Below, one piece after another: positions 1 to 8,399 of a DNA stretch of 64,000 bases. Location: assembly GCF_004745505.1 (NCBI RefSeq), contig NZ_RKLX01000006.1, positions 62,001 to 126,000 on the forward strand, given 5' to 3'. The translations under genes were made by a program, and so were the position numbers. A model generated the notes under the pieces. It was not told the DNA's origin. It worked only from the letters and a program-made list of their open reading frames with translations, and made no database searches. How positions within the stretch are numbered: position 1 is the stretch's first letter; every line of letters starts with the position of its first letter. This DNA comes from Levilactobacillus suantsaiihabitans (GTDB taxonomy: Bacteria > Bacillota > Bacilli > Lactobacillales > Lactobacillaceae).

Positions 1-464
1 ATTATGTCCTGATCGACTGTCCGGCCGGGATCGAACAAGGCTTTATCAACGCGGTTTCCGGGGCCGACGCCGCCATCGTGGTTACGACGCCAGAGATCTC
101 TGCCGTGCGGGATGCCGACCGGGTCGTGGGCTTGTTGGAACAACACCCGTTGACCGAGGCACCGCGGTTGTTGATCAACCGGATTCGCCGCAATATGATG
201 CAAGACGGATCCATGATGGATATCGACGAGATCACCCATCACCTGGGCATCGAATTGCTGGGCATTATCTTTGACGATGATGCCGTGATCACGACCTCCA
301 ACCAAGGGGAACCCGTGGTCATGCAAACGGACAACCCCGCTGGGCAAGGCTACCGTAACGTGGCCCGCCGTTTGGAGGGCGAGACCGTGCCATTGATGAA
401 AATCGAAGAACAAGAGGATACCGGTTTCTGGCATCGCGTCAGCAGCTGGTTCCATCGCGGATAA
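1..464 (+). CDS. minD: Septum site-determining protein MinD, C-terminal part
   Basis: The reading frame is open from the window edge (frame 3) to the stop at 464, about 153 codons; the N-terminus with the Walker A motif lies outside. MinD is a membrane-bound ATPase that positions division with MinC. Visible are LIDCPAGIE, which fits the switch II region of the MinD/ParA family, followed by the conserved TTPEISAVRDADR stretch. The last residues (GFWHRVSSWFH) form a short amphipathic helix with two Trp and basic residues, as expected for the MinD membrane-targeting sequence. A terminator-like hairpin follows at once, so this is probably the last gene of its operon. Confidence 0.93.
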   Translation, partial: YVLIDCPAGIEQGFINAVSGADAAIVVTTPEISAVRDADRVVGLLEQHPLTEAPRLLINRIRRNMMQDGSMMDIDEITHHLGIELLGIIFDDDAVITTSNQGEPVVMQTDNPAGQGYRNVARRLEGETVPLMKIEEQEDTGFWHRVSSWFHRG

Positions 465-477
465 ATTTTATGAAACC

Positions 478-519
478 AGGTGTTCGCTGGAGAAATTGGC
501 CGGTGGGACACCTTTTTTC
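478..519 (+). terminator. Rho-independent terminator after minD
   Basis: AGGTGT (478-483) pairs with ACACCT (508-513), with further imperfect pairing inside, followed by a T run. It begins 14 bases after the minD stop and precedes the promoter of the next operon. Confidence 0.6.
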
Positions 520-530
520 ATTTTCATGGG

Positions 531-559
531 TTGACACGCTCCCTGAAAAAAAGTAATAT
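531..559 (+). promoter_or_regulatory. Sigma-A promoter of the T-box/ABC transporter operon
   Basis: TTGACA (531-536), 17 bp spacer, TAATAT (554-559). It lies just upstream of the T-box leader, so transcripts would start near 566. Confidence 0.6.
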
Positions 560-565
560 ACTGTC

Positions 566-833
566 AATGAATGAAAAACGTTGAACGGAAGAGTAGAGTT
601 GTTCAAGTTCTCCAGAAAGCCCCGCGGATGGAAACGGGCGGACTGAACGATTCGAACCACATCTGTGAGTTGGCTGTCTGAAATGAGTAAGACAGCTCGG
701 GAAAAGCCCCGTTATCGCTGGAGTTGCTAGCAACTCGCTGAGGTTTTCGTAGTGATACGGAAACAAATATGAGGTGGAACCACGATGTGATCGTCCTCTT
801 AGGTCTTTGGACCTAGGAGGGCGATTTTTTTGA
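566..833 (+). promoter_or_regulatory. T-box leader upstream of amino-acid ABC transporter
   Basis: A 5' leader of about 270 nt with T-box hallmarks: a GAAGAGTAG segment (590-598) typical of the specifier-loop S-turn, a long stem I, the T-box core GAGGTGGAACCACG (771-784) that binds an uncharged tRNA acceptor end, and a terminator with arms near 791-805 and 810-824 followed by seven T. Transcription should continue when the cognate tRNA is uncharged. The amino acid is not certain. GAACCAC (654-660) on the 3' side of stem I offers CAC (His) as a specifier candidate; this is inference. The controlled genes start at 978, after a second module. Confidence 0.8.
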
Positions 834-956
834 TCCCACCGACTCAGCGAGGCTAGGAACTCACTGAGTCGGCGTGGCGTGAGCGCGTCGAGAATTTGAG
901 GTGGCACAGCGTTGAGACGCCCTCTTGAGAAGTTATTTCTCGAGAGGGCTTTTTTA
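834..956 (+). promoter_or_regulatory. Second T-box-like antiterminator/terminator module without stem I
   Basis: Downstream of the first T-box terminator lies a hairpin (CCGACTCAG near 838 with CTGAGTCGG near 864), then TGAGGTGGCACAGCG (897-911), which resembles a degenerate T-box core. Next comes a strong terminator whose arms GCCCTCTTGAGAA and TTCTCGAGAGGGC are followed by six T. At roughly 120 nt it is too short for a full specifier stem I. It may be a second checkpoint derived from a tandem T-box duplication. Confidence 0.5.
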
Positions 957-977
957 TTTGGCGAAGGAGGAATCATT

Positions 978-1619
978 ATGAATTACGTGACGCAGATTTT
1001 ACCATCATTACTTTCCGGGACGGGGATGACCTTATCCATCTTCTTCTGGACCATTATTATCGCCATTCCACTAGGTATCCTGGTAGGATTGGGCATGACG
1101 ACGCGGTTTAAACCGTTGACCTGGATCATTAACATCTACGTATGGTTGATGCGGGGGACCCCACTGTTACTGCAATTAATTTTCGTCTTTTATGGGTTGC
1201 CCATCATCGGCATCGTCTTCCAGCGGTATGACGCGGCGTTATTCGCCTTTATCTTAAATTACACGGCGTACTTCGCTGAAATCTTCCGGGGCGGCTTACA
1301 GGCTATTCCGGCAGGACAATACGAAAGCGCGCGGGTCCTGCGGCTAACCAAGTGGCAGACGTTGCGTAAGATTGTGATTCCCCAAGTGGTCAAGATCGTC
1401 TTACCGTCCATCGGGAACGAAGTCATCAACCTGGTGAAGGATTCATCTTTGGTTTATGTGATCGGGTTGGGCGACCTGTTACGAGCCGGCAACGTGGCCA
1501 TGGCGCGCGACGTGACGCTGGTACCGATGTTACTGGTCGGGGTCATTTACCTGTTACTGACGGCGGTTTGCACGCTGGTCTTGAAGCGACTCGAACGGCA
1601 CTACAGTTTCTGGCGTTAA
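978..1619 (+). CDS. Amino-acid ABC transporter permease
   Basis: A 213-residue inner-membrane permease of the polar amino-acid (HisM/GlnP) family with about five hydrophobic segments. The EAA loop, which contacts the ATPase, is seen as ESARVLRLTKWQTLRKIVIPQ. GNEVINLVKDSSLVYVIG and the RGTPLLLQLIFVFYG segment are typical of the family. The ATG at 978 is chosen because GGAGG at 966-970 lies upstream at proper spacing; the frame is open further upstream but that part overlaps the leader terminator. It is the first gene of a three-gene uptake operon under T-box control. Substrate is not readable from the sequence. Confidence 0.93.
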   Translation: MNYVTQILPSLLSGTGMTLSIFFWTIIIAIPLGILVGLGMTTRFKPLTWIINIYVWLMRGTPLLLQLIFVFYGLPIIGIVFQRYDAALFAFILNYTAYFAEIFRGGLQAIPAGQYESARVLRLTKWQTLRKIVIPQVVKIVLPSIGNEVINLVKDSSLVYVIGLGDLLRAGNVAMARDVTLVPMLLVGVIYLLLTAVCTLVLKRLERHYSFWR

Positions 1620-1637
1620 GGAAAGGATGGTCAAAAC

Positions 1638-2273
1638 ATGTTAGAACTTAAAGGGATTACGAAAAAATTTGGTGGCAAGACCATCCTCGACGACGTGAAT
1701 TTAACCGTAGAAGATGGCAAGATCTTGACGATTGTCGGGCCGTCTGGGGCCGGTAAGACGACGCTGCTACGATGCATCAGTGGACTGGCTAGCGTTGATA
1801 GCGGTCAGTTCTTGTTAGACGGGCAACCCTTTGATCCGGCGACGAACCGCGACAATGATGCCGTGATCGGGGTGGTCTTCCAGGATTATCAACTGTTCCC
1901 GAACCTGACCGTGCGCCAAAACGTAACGCTGGCGCCGACTATGGTGCTCAAGCAATCCACCCAAGCCGCCAATGCCGAGGCGGACCGCTTGCTGACACAG
2001 TTGGACCTGGGCGACAAGGCGGACCTGTTCCCGTACGAATTATCCGGGGGGCAAAAGCAACGGGTCGCCATCGTGCGGGCGTTAGCGATGCACCCCAAGC
2101 TGCTGTGCTACGATGAACCCACGTCGGCACTGGATCCGGACCTACGTAAAGAGGTCGAACAAATTATCTTGAAGTTACGTGACGAGGGCATCACGCAAAT
2201 CGTCGTGACCCACGACATGCCGTTTGCAAAAGCCATTGCGGATCAAATGTTGCGGGTGGAACCCAAGAACTAG
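1638..2273 (+). CDS. Amino-acid ABC transporter ATP-binding protein
   Basis: A 211-residue cytoplasmic ATPase that powers the permease encoded 18 bases upstream. Walker A is GPSGAGKTT (about residues 34-42), the Q-loop region is VFQDYQLFPN, the ABC signature LSGGQKQR, and Walker [12 protein letters not shown], followed by an H-loop THDM. It is somewhat shorter than the usual 240 residues of this family because it ends soon after the H-loop. The start has GGAAAGGATGG upstream. It belongs to the same operon as the permease and the lipoprotein that follows. Confidence 0.94.
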   Translation: MLELKGITKKFGGKTILDDVNLTVEDGKILTIVGPSGAGKTTLLRCISGLASVDSGQFLLDGQPFDPATNRDNDAVIGVVFQDYQLFPNLTVRQNVTLAPTMVLKQSTQAANAEADRLLTQLDLGDKADLFPYELSGGQKQRVAIVRALAMHPKLLCYDEPTSALDPDLRKEVEQIILKLRDEGITQIVVTHDMPFAKAIADQMLRVEPKN

Positions 2274-2285
2274 GGAGGTCATTTG

Positions 2286-3134
2286 ATGAGAAAGTACTTA
2301 CGATTCTGGGCCTTGCTGGTGGTCATCGCGGGCCTCGGCGGTATCTTAGCGGGCTGCAACAACGTCACGCAACGGGCCAATCAAGACGACACCTGGTCTA
2401 GCGTCGTCAAAAAGAAAAAGGTCGTGGTCGGGCTGGACGACAGCTTTGTTCCGATGGGCTTTCGCCAAAAGAGTGGCAAGCTGGTCGGCTACGACATCGA
2501 CCTGGCGCGGGCCGTCTTTAAACTGTACGGTGTCAAGGTCGATTTCCAATCGATCGACTGGAGCATGAACGTGACCGAGCTGCACAACGGCACGATCGAT
2601 TTGATCTGGAACGGCTTTTCCATCACGCCGCAGCGCCAAAAGCAGGTGGCCTTTTCCGACACCTATTTGAACAACGACCAGGTCTTGGTCACGCTGAAGA
2701 AAAATCACATTAGCTCGTATCAAGACATGACCGGCAAAGTCTTGGGCGCACAAACGGGGTCGTCTGGGGCCAACGATATTGAAGCGCACCCTAAGCTGTT
2801 GAAGGACCGCATCAAAAATCACGAGGCCGTGACCTATGATTCCTTCACCAACGCCTTCATCGACTTAAATGTCGGCCGGATTCAAGGGCTGCTGATCGAT
2901 AGCACGTACGCCAATTACTACATCAAGCACCAGGCCCACCCCGAAGATTACCGGGTCACGGTCGGCAGCTTCCCTAAAGAAAAGTTTGCGGTGGGGATGC
3001 GCAAGGGCGACGTCACCATGCGCCGCAAGATCAACGCGGGCTTAAAGCGGTTAGCCGCCAACGGGACGCTGGAGAAGATCAACCAGAAATGGTTTGGTAG
3101 CAACGTGGACACGCCACTGTTGCCGCAGAAATAG
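2286..3134 (+). CDS. Amino-acid ABC transporter substrate-binding lipoprotein
   Basis: A 282-residue extracellular lipoprotein of the bacterial SBP_bac_3 family that captures an amino acid for the permease/ATPase pair upstream. The N-terminus has a basic start, a hydrophobic stretch and the lipobox LAGC, so Cys is the predicted lipidated residue. Family features include VVVGLDDSFVPMGF, VGYDIDLARAVF and GAQTGSSG. A TTG lies directly before the ATG at 2286; the ATG is preferred because GGGAGG sits 7 bases upstream. The gene ends the operon; structured repeats follow. Confidence 0.93.
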   Translation: MRKYLRFWALLVVIAGLGGILAGCNNVTQRANQDDTWSSVVKKKKVVVGLDDSFVPMGFRQKSGKLVGYDIDLARAVFKLYGVKVDFQSIDWSMNVTELHNGTIDLIWNGFSITPQRQKQVAFSDTYLNNDQVLVTLKKNHISSYQDMTGKVLGAQTGSSGANDIEAHPKLLKDRIKNHEAVTYDSFTNAFIDLNVGRIQGLLIDSTYANYYIKHQAHPEDYRVTVGSFPKEKFAVGMRKGDVTMRRKINAGLKRLAANGTLEKINQKWFGSNVDTPLLPQK

Positions 3135-3135
3135 A

Positions 3136-3358
3136 ATTGACTGAAGGTTGGAAGTGAAAATAATGGACTGATTGCCGTAATAACGAAAGACAGTCGTCAA
3201 TGCAGCTATTATCTGGGTTTAAGACGGCTACTACTGGTAAGCACTACCGTAGCCGAGAGTTCGCATTGCGAGGACGAAACCGACTATCTTCGACGCCATG
3301 AGTCGCATGATAACAATAGTTTCAGTTGATTTTCGTCTTTTGACCTTCAGATCACAAT
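3136..3358 (+). repeat. F1 composite repeat with collapsed core
   Basis: Outer arms CTGAAGGTTGGAAG (from 3141) and CTTTTGACCTTCAG (to about 3353) are inverted, as in the long copy at 45747-46250. Inside, the flank motif CGTAGCCGAGAG is kept, but the 190-bp F1 core is reduced to a miniature hairpin (TTCGC-att-GCGA). CGCCATGAGTCGCATG (3294-3309), also present at 46200 and near 43503, is retained. It looks like an internal-deletion derivative. There is no credible coding sequence between 3135 and 4046. Confidence 0.6.
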
Positions 3359-3526
3359 CAGTAGCGACAATCCATTCGTTTTTTGAGTGGGGTTGTCGCT
3401 TTTTTGTTCAGGCGAAAGTTGAAGCTTTTCTTAAGAAGATGGCACAAGGGGTCATTGCTTGCCGTTGGCTTTCGTTAGTATTAATAGAGGGGGTGGTGTC
3501 GGATTGGAATCGGTCGGTTGAAAAGG

Positions 3527-3712
3527 TGAGACTGGGACAAAACCTCCCAGGATCGTTCTCGTTACCTTTACATAGCTGAAACGTGCGCCAAAGGGCAGCC
3601 GGTTTCTCTTAAACTAATAACCAAGCAATCCGAGGCCAGAATTATTTGGTTGTCAGCCTTAATGCTCGCCGGACAAGCGTCTTTTGGCCCGCTTTCTGAC
3701 GGAACACAGTGT
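3527..3712 (-). repeat. F3 palindromic repeat with terminator-like hairpin
   Basis: About 185 bp. A CTGGGACAAAACCTCCCAG hairpin (3532-3550) is followed by ACGTGCGCCAAAGGGCAGCC and a long imperfect palindrome with loop near 3644. Its right arm contains TTAATGCTCGCCGG (3659-3672). It aligns with the copies at 56487 and 35227. Strand is given relative to the copy at 35227. Confidence 0.7.
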
Positions 3713-3740
3713 GTAAACGATTGGTGCTGAACCATCGCCA

Positions 3741-3935
3741 CCGTAGCCGAGAGTTCGCTAGAGATGAGTTCAGCTGTGGGAGTTCCTTTAGCGGGGTGGT
3801 TTACCACGCTTAGGGAACTGGCAACTTGGAGACGCGATTCATCGGCTCCAAGTTGAGGGTCGAGACCGTCCTTTGGCTCGACCCGGCGCCCTCAGCGTTC
3901 CAACTCATCTCTAGCGAACGGTAAGGCGGCCAGCC
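3741..3935 (+). repeat. F1 structured repeat, copy A
   Basis: Outer stem TTCGCTAGAGATGAGTT (3754-3770) pairs perfectly with AACTCATCTCTAGCGAA (3902-3918). Inside are three hairpins: AGTTCCTTTAGCG with CGCTTAGGGAACT (one T-T mismatch), AACTTGGAG with CTCCAAGTT, and GGTCGAG with CTCGACC. Conserved junctions are GTAGCCGAGAG at the 5' edge, CAGCTGTGGG after the first arm, CAGCGTTCC before the last arm and CGGTAAGGCGGCCAG at the 3' edge. It lies about 110 bases before yfmF. Confidence 0.85.
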
Positions 3936-4046
3936 GACACCTGTTTCGGCAAAATCCCACAATTTCAGCGCGGTTGCTTGTATTTCTGGCGCGCTTCCCT
4001 TAAAATTAAACACCGATTAGTATTTTGCTAGAGGAGGCAATTGCGC

Positions 4047-5327
4047 GTGCATTTTCGCATACGAGACGGGGTAACGCTCGACCTGTTACCCACTAAACAA
4101 TTTAAAACAATTGGCATTAAGGTGGACTTTGTGGCGCCACTGACGGCCACGGCGATCACCGCGCGGGCACTGTTAGCGCAAGTTCTAGAGACCAGTACGG
4201 CGGCTTATCCGACCCAAACGGCCTTGGCCCGGCAACTGTCACGCCTGTATGGGGCCAGTTTTGGCATCAGCGTGGTGAAGCTCGGGACCAAGCACGTGAT
4301 TCGGTTAACGTGTTCGGTGGTCGATGAGCAGTATTTGGACCACTTCGCGGACACCACCCCGTTGTTTGAACAGGGGATGGCGCTGCTCAAGGCGGTCTTG
4401 TTCGATCCCTTGTTGCCAAACGGGCAATTTGACCCGGCAACCTTTACCCAACAGCGCCAGAACCTCTTGACGGCAATCAAATCGTTAGACGATGACAAAC
4501 AATATTTGGCGAACCGGCGGCTACAGGAATTGTTGTTCATCGGTCAGCCGGCCCAGGCCATGAGTGCCTTGGGCGACACCACGACCTTAGGCGAATTGAC
4601 GGCGACCGATATCTTAGGGACCTACCATGACATGTTGGCCAACGACGCGATTCACGTGGCCGTGGTCGGTGACGTGACGGCCGACCGGGTGCAAGCTGCG
4701 CTTAAGTCTTGGCCGTTGACGGACCGCCAACTCGTCGATGACTCCCCGTATTATCGTTGGGAGAAGCGCGCCGAGGTGCAGGCCGGCGACGATGTGGCCC
4801 CTGTGGTCCAGGCCAAGTTGAATTTGGCCTACCAATTGCCAATTTACCGCGACGATGCGGACTTTATGGCCGCCGTGGTCTTTAATGCGGCCTTTGGCGG
4901 GACGCCGCTGTCGTTGTTATTTACCAATGTGCGCGAAAAGGCCAGTCTGGCCTACTACGCCAGCAGCAGTTACAACCCGTTCACCGGGACGCTGGGCGTG
5001 CAAAGCGGTATCCAAGCGGAGAACCAAGACCGCGTCGTGGCCATCATTGGCGAACAGCTGGCGGCCTTACAGCGCGGTGAGTTATCCGCCAACCTGTTAG
5101 CCGAGGTCAAGGCCAGCCTTTTGAATGCACGCTTGGCCGGGCTCGACAGTCCGCAACGCAAACTGGTCAGTCTGCTCAACAGTGAACTGACCCATTTAAC
5201 GGAACCATTACAAACTTGGCAGGAAAAATTAGCGGCAGTCTCCATCGCCGACGTGCAACGGGTGGCCCAACAGGTCACGTTGCAGGCGACGTACTGCCTA
5301 CACGGGGGTGATCAGCATGCTGAATAA
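4047..5327 (+). CDS. yfmF: M16-family protein YfmF (EF-P modification-associated)
   Basis: A 426-residue member of the M16 peptidase family. In Bacillus subtilis, YfmF and YfmH are linked to maturation of the 5-aminopentanol modification on elongation factor P; assignment here rests on family resemblance and gene pairing. The zinc motif HxxEH is absent, as is normal for the non-catalytic partner, while the C-terminal half carries VREKASLAYYASSSY, typical of the M16 C-domain. The GTG at 4047 is chosen because GAGGAGG (4031-4037) is 9 bases upstream; a TTG at 4041 would be only 3 bases away. The 3' end overlaps yfmH. Confidence 0.9.
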   Translation: MHFRIRDGVTLDLLPTKQFKTIGIKVDFVAPLTATAITARALLAQVLETSTAAYPTQTALARQLSRLYGASFGISVVKLGTKHVIRLTCSVVDEQYLDHFADTTPLFEQGMALLKAVLFDPLLPNGQFDPATFTQQRQNLLTAIKSLDDDKQYLANRRLQELLFIGQPAQAMSALGDTTTLGELTATDILGTYHDMLANDAIHVAVVGDVTADRVQAALKSWPLTDRQLVDDSPYYRWEKRAEVQAGDDVAPVVQAKLNLAYQLPIYRDDADFMAAVVFNAAFGGTPLSLLFTNVREKASLAYYASSSYNPFTGTLGVQSGIQAENQDRVVAIIGEQLAALQRGELSANLLAEVKASLLNARLAGLDSPQRKLVSLLNSELTHLTEPLQTWQEKLAAVSIADVQRVAQQVTLQATYCLHGGDQHAE

Positions 5328-6606
5328 ACAAACTTATTCGCGGTTAGGCGAGACCGTCTTTCAAACGACGCTGGCCAACGGCTTAAAGGTCATCCTGGTC
5401 CCTAAGGCCGGGTTTCACAAGACCTTTGCCGTGATGACCACTAATTACGGGTCGACCGATAATGAATTCGTGCCGCGGGGCCAAAGCGAGGCCGTGCGGT
5501 TCCCCGATGGGATTGCCCACTTTTTGGAACATAAGTTATTTGAAAAAAAGGACCACGACGCCTTTGACCTGTTTGGCCAGTATGGTGCCAGTGCCAACGC
5601 CTTCACCAGTTTTACGCAAACCAGCTACCTGTTTGCGACGACCAGCCACTTGCACGAAAATCTGGACATCTTGTTAGACTTCGTGCAAGATCCGTATTTC
5701 ACGGCGGCGACCGTCAACAAGGAAAAGGGCATCATTGGCCAAGAAATTGAAATGTACGATGATGACCCGGGTTGGCAAAGCTACTTTGGCATGATTGGCC
5801 AACTGTATCCGCGTGAACCGTTACACATCGACATTGCCGGGACCGTGGATTCCATCGATAAGATTACCGCCGATGACCTCTATGCGGCGTACAACACGTT
5901 CTATCACCCCAGCAATATGAATTTAATTGTGGTGGGGCAACTCGATCCCGAGGAGACCTTGGCGTGGATCTCGGCGAACCAGGACGGCAAGACGTTCGGG
6001 CCGAGTCAACCGATTCAACGTGTGGCTTCCCCGCAAACGCCGGCGGCTGAGATCGTGCCGACCACGACACGCCACCTCACCGTCAACCGGCCCAAGGTCA
6101 GCATTGGCCTGCGCGGTTACGATGACGTGCCCGCGGGTCAAGCGGGGTTGACCTACAACGTGGCGGTATCTTTGGCCTTTGACTTATTGTTCAATGATAC
6201 CAGTGACAACTACCTGCGGCTGTACGACGCCAACGTGATCGACGACAGCTTTGGCTACGACTTCCAGATTCAACGCGGCGCGCATTTTGCCCAACTGGCC
6301 GGGGATACGGATCATCCGGAATCTTTTGTCAGTGAACTAACTGCCATCTTAACCGATGCGCCTGCGCAATTGTTGGCGGCTAAAGCCCAATTTGACCTGG
6401 TCAAACGCGAAGCCATCGGCCGGACGATTGGGGCCATCAACTCGGTCGAAGCCATCGCCAATCAGTACGACGGCCCGCTATTTGACGGGGCCACCATCTT
6501 TGATGAACTGACTGTGCTCGAGGGGATGACCTTTGAAACCGTCCAAGCAGCCTTGGCGCAATTTCAGGCAGCCAGCCGACAAACCGTCTATACGATTTTG
6601 CCGTAA
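5317..6606 (+). CDS. yfmH: M16-family metallopeptidase YfmH
   Basis: A 429-residue zinc-dependent M16 peptidase, the catalytic partner of YfmF. The inverted zinc-binding motif HFLEH appears at about residues 68-72 (GIAHFLEHKLFE), with the distal glutamate region NKEKGIIGQEIEMYDDDPGW downstream. The ATG at 5317 lies inside the end of yfmF, and GGGGGTG (5304-5310) is its ribosome binding site; the overlap indicates translational coupling. An upstream in-frame GTG at 5308 is less well placed. Confidence 0.92.
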   Translation: MLNKQTYSRLGETVFQTTLANGLKVILVPKAGFHKTFAVMTTNYGSTDNEFVPRGQSEAVRFPDGIAHFLEHKLFEKKDHDAFDLFGQYGASANAFTSFTQTSYLFATTSHLHENLDILLDFVQDPYFTAATVNKEKGIIGQEIEMYDDDPGWQSYFGMIGQLYPREPLHIDIAGTVDSIDKITADDLYAAYNTFYHPSNMNLIVVGQLDPEETLAWISANQDGKTFGPSQPIQRVASPQTPAAEIVPTTTRHLTVNRPKVSIGLRGYDDVPAGQAGLTYNVAVSLAFDLLFNDTSDNYLRLYDANVIDDSFGYDFQIQRGAHFAQLAGDTDHPESFVSELTAILTDAPAQLLAAKAQFDLVKREAIGRTIGAINSVEAIANQYDGPLFDGATIFDELTVLEGMTFETVQAALAQFQAASRQTVYTILP

Positions 6607-6650
6607 CGGAGGTTAAGAAACCGTTAAATCCTGAATTCTGGGTGTTGTGG

Positions 6651-6680
6651 CTGAAAATGCGGCGATGCCTATGCTATACT
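6651..6680 (+). promoter_or_regulatory. Promoter of rodZ-like gene
   Basis: CTGAAA (6651-6656), 18 bp, then an extended -10 TGCTATACT (TATACT 6675-6680), 38 bases before the start codon. Confidence 0.5.
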
Positions 6681-6718
6681 GCTTATAGAGAAATTTTGAA
6701 CAGGTGGAGAATTAAATC

Positions 6719-7660
6719 ATGAGTGATAACAGCAAAATTACATTGGGAAAAACGCTGCGTGATGCCCGGATTGCCAAAGGGTACACGCTGGACGACCTGC
6801 AACAGACGACGAAGATTCAAAAGCGTTATCTGATTGCCATCGAAGACCAAAACTTCGATGAGTTGCCCGGGGACTTTTACGTGCGCGCATTTATCAAGCA
6901 GTACGCCGATATGGTCGACCTGGATGGGGCGGAGCTGTTAAAGCAATTTGACAGTGCTTTGCCCAGCACCCAGACGCAAGAATACGTCGATAAGGTGAAT
7001 GAAAACAATCCGGAGACCCGCTCGCAACAACGGCAGGTCGACGAACGTTACGTGAAATTACGGCGGACGATTCCGGTGATTGGGATCGTCATCGTCGTCC
7101 TGGTCATCTTGGTCGGTATCTGGGTCGCCGCTTCGCATAACGGTGGGGGGACCACGAAGGACAACGTCGACAGTAGTTCGGTCAGCGTTTCTGGCAGCAG
7201 CTCGAATAAGACCAAAAGTAGCAGTAGTAGCAGTAAGTCTTCCTCGAAGAAGTCTTCTTCCAAGAAGGCCACCAAGACGCCTAGCTTCAAGCAATTGAGT
7301 TCGACGACTTCCGGCTCCACTTGGGAAATGAAGAACGCTTCTGCTAAGCCAAAGATGAGCCTGTCAGCTACTGGCAGTGCTTGGATGTCCGTGACGGTCA
7401 GCGGCTCGACCGTTTGGCAAGGGACGTTGTCATCTTCGACCTCACACTCCCTGACGATTCCAAGTTCAGCGACGAGTGTGACCCTGAAGTTTGGGAACGC
7501 ACCAGCGACGAAGGTGAAGGTTGACGGTAAGAACTTCGACTTCACGTCCGCAACCAGCACGAGCAACGCCACGAGTTCCAGTTCAACCACTGGCACCACG
7601 ACGAGCTCCAGCAGCACCACGACCTCACAGGTCCAAACTGTGACGTTGGAATTTAAGTAA
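6719..7660 (+). CDS. RodZ-like helix-turn-helix/transmembrane protein
   Basis: A 313-residue single-pass protein with the RodZ/YmfM layout. It has an N-terminal helix-turn-helix domain (about residues 8-75, GKTLRDARIAKGYTLDDLQQ), a basic juxtamembrane stretch, one transmembrane helix (about 120-140, VIGIVIVVLVILVGIWVA), a Ser/Lys-rich linker, and a C-terminal DUF4115-like beta domain ending in another Ser/Thr-rich stretch. RodZ links MreB to the elongation machinery at the membrane. The position after yfmF-yfmH and before pgsA is the usual Firmicutes context. The long serine tracts at 7190-7260 are low complexity and probably act as an extracellular spacer. Confidence 0.85.
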   Translation: MSDNSKITLGKTLRDARIAKGYTLDDLQQTTKIQKRYLIAIEDQNFDELPGDFYVRAFIKQYADMVDLDGAELLKQFDSALPSTQTQEYVDKVNENNPETRSQQRQVDERYVKLRRTIPVIGIVIVVLVILVGIWVAASHNGGGTTKDNVDSSSVSVSGSSSNKTKSSSSSSKSSSKKSSSKKATKTPSFKQLSSTTSGSTWEMKNASAKPKMSLSATGSAWMSVTVSGSTVWQGTLSSSTSHSLTIPSSATSVTLKFGNAPATKVKVDGKNFDFTSATSTSNATSSSSTTGTTTSSSSTTTSQVQTVTLEFK

Positions 7661-7667
7661 GACTCAA

Positions 7668-7703
7668 GGCGGGTCGGTCCGTGGCGACCGGCGCGCCTTT
7701 TTA
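7668..7703 (+). terminator. Terminator between rodZ-like gene and pgsA
   Basis: GGCG plus TCGGT pair with ACCGG plus CGCC around a short loop, followed by TTTTTATT. The stem has an internal mismatch, so some read-through to pgsA is possible. Confidence 0.5.
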
Positions 7704-7730
7704 TTGAGAAATTTTAAGGAGGAACTTTCC

Positions 7731-8318
7731 GTGAATCTGCCAAATCGTTTAACAATTGTTCGTATCATCTTGATCCCCATCTTCATCCTCTTGTTGGTCC
7801 TGCCACTGGACTGGGGTCAGGTGACCTGGTTAGGGACCGCGATTCCCGTTGCCCAGGTTTGGGGCGCAGTCGTGTTTGCGGCGGCATCCATCACCGACTT
7901 CTTGGATGGCCAAATCGCTCGGCGCAACCACTTGGTCACCAACTTCGGTAAATTTGCCGACCCGCTGGCAGATAAGATGATCGTCATGACGGCGTTCATC
8001 ATCCTGGTATCAATGGGCGCCGTGCCAGCTTGGGCAGTCGCCATCATTGTCTGCCGGGAGCTGGCCGTGACCGGCTTGCGGTTGATCGTCGTAGAAACCG
8101 GGGGCAAGGTCTTAGCCGCCGCCTGGCCAGGCAAAATCAAGACGACAACTCAGATGGTCGGGATCATCTTATTACTACTGAACAACATTGGCTTTGGCAC
8201 CATCAACATCCCAATGGCTCTAATCTTCTTCTACATCTGCCTGTTCTTCACCATCTACTCGGGCATCGACTACTTCGTGCAAAATCGCCAGGTGTTCGCG
8301 GAATCTTCTGCAGAGTAA
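7731..8318 (+). CDS. pgsA: CDP-diacylglycerol-glycerol-3-phosphate 3-phosphatidyltransferase
   Basis: A 195-residue integral membrane enzyme that makes phosphatidylglycerophosphate, the committed step to phosphatidylglycerol and cardiolipin. The CDP-alcohol phosphotransferase motif is present as D-F-L-DG-Q-AR-...-G-...-D-...-D (SITDFLDGQIARRNHLVTNFGKF, written here in parts: DFLDGQIARR then FGKFADPLADK). Four or more hydrophobic helices follow. GTG at 7731 is the chosen start: AAGGAGG (7716-7722) is 8 bases upstream and the product then begins with the typical MNLPNRLTIVRI. Confidence 0.95.
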   Translation: MNLPNRLTIVRIILIPIFILLLVLPLDWGQVTWLGTAIPVAQVWGAVVFAAASITDFLDGQIARRNHLVTNFGKFADPLADKMIVMTAFIILVSMGAVPAWAVAIIVCRELAVTGLRLIVVETGGKVLAAAWPGKIKTTTQMVGIILLLLNNIGFGTINIPMALIFFYICLFFTIYSGIDYFVQNRQVFAESSAE

Positions 8319-8399
8319 TTGGGTGCGTCCGATAAGCAAGTTAAAGGAAATCCGGGGTTGGACGAAATTGAAATGCCGGTTTGCCGGGATTTGTTTAGT

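Noticed and set aside
3298-3579. 93-codon open frame in the gap before yfmF
   Set aside because: It runs across the F1 composite tail and into an F3 repeat; no ribosome binding site and no protein-like pattern.
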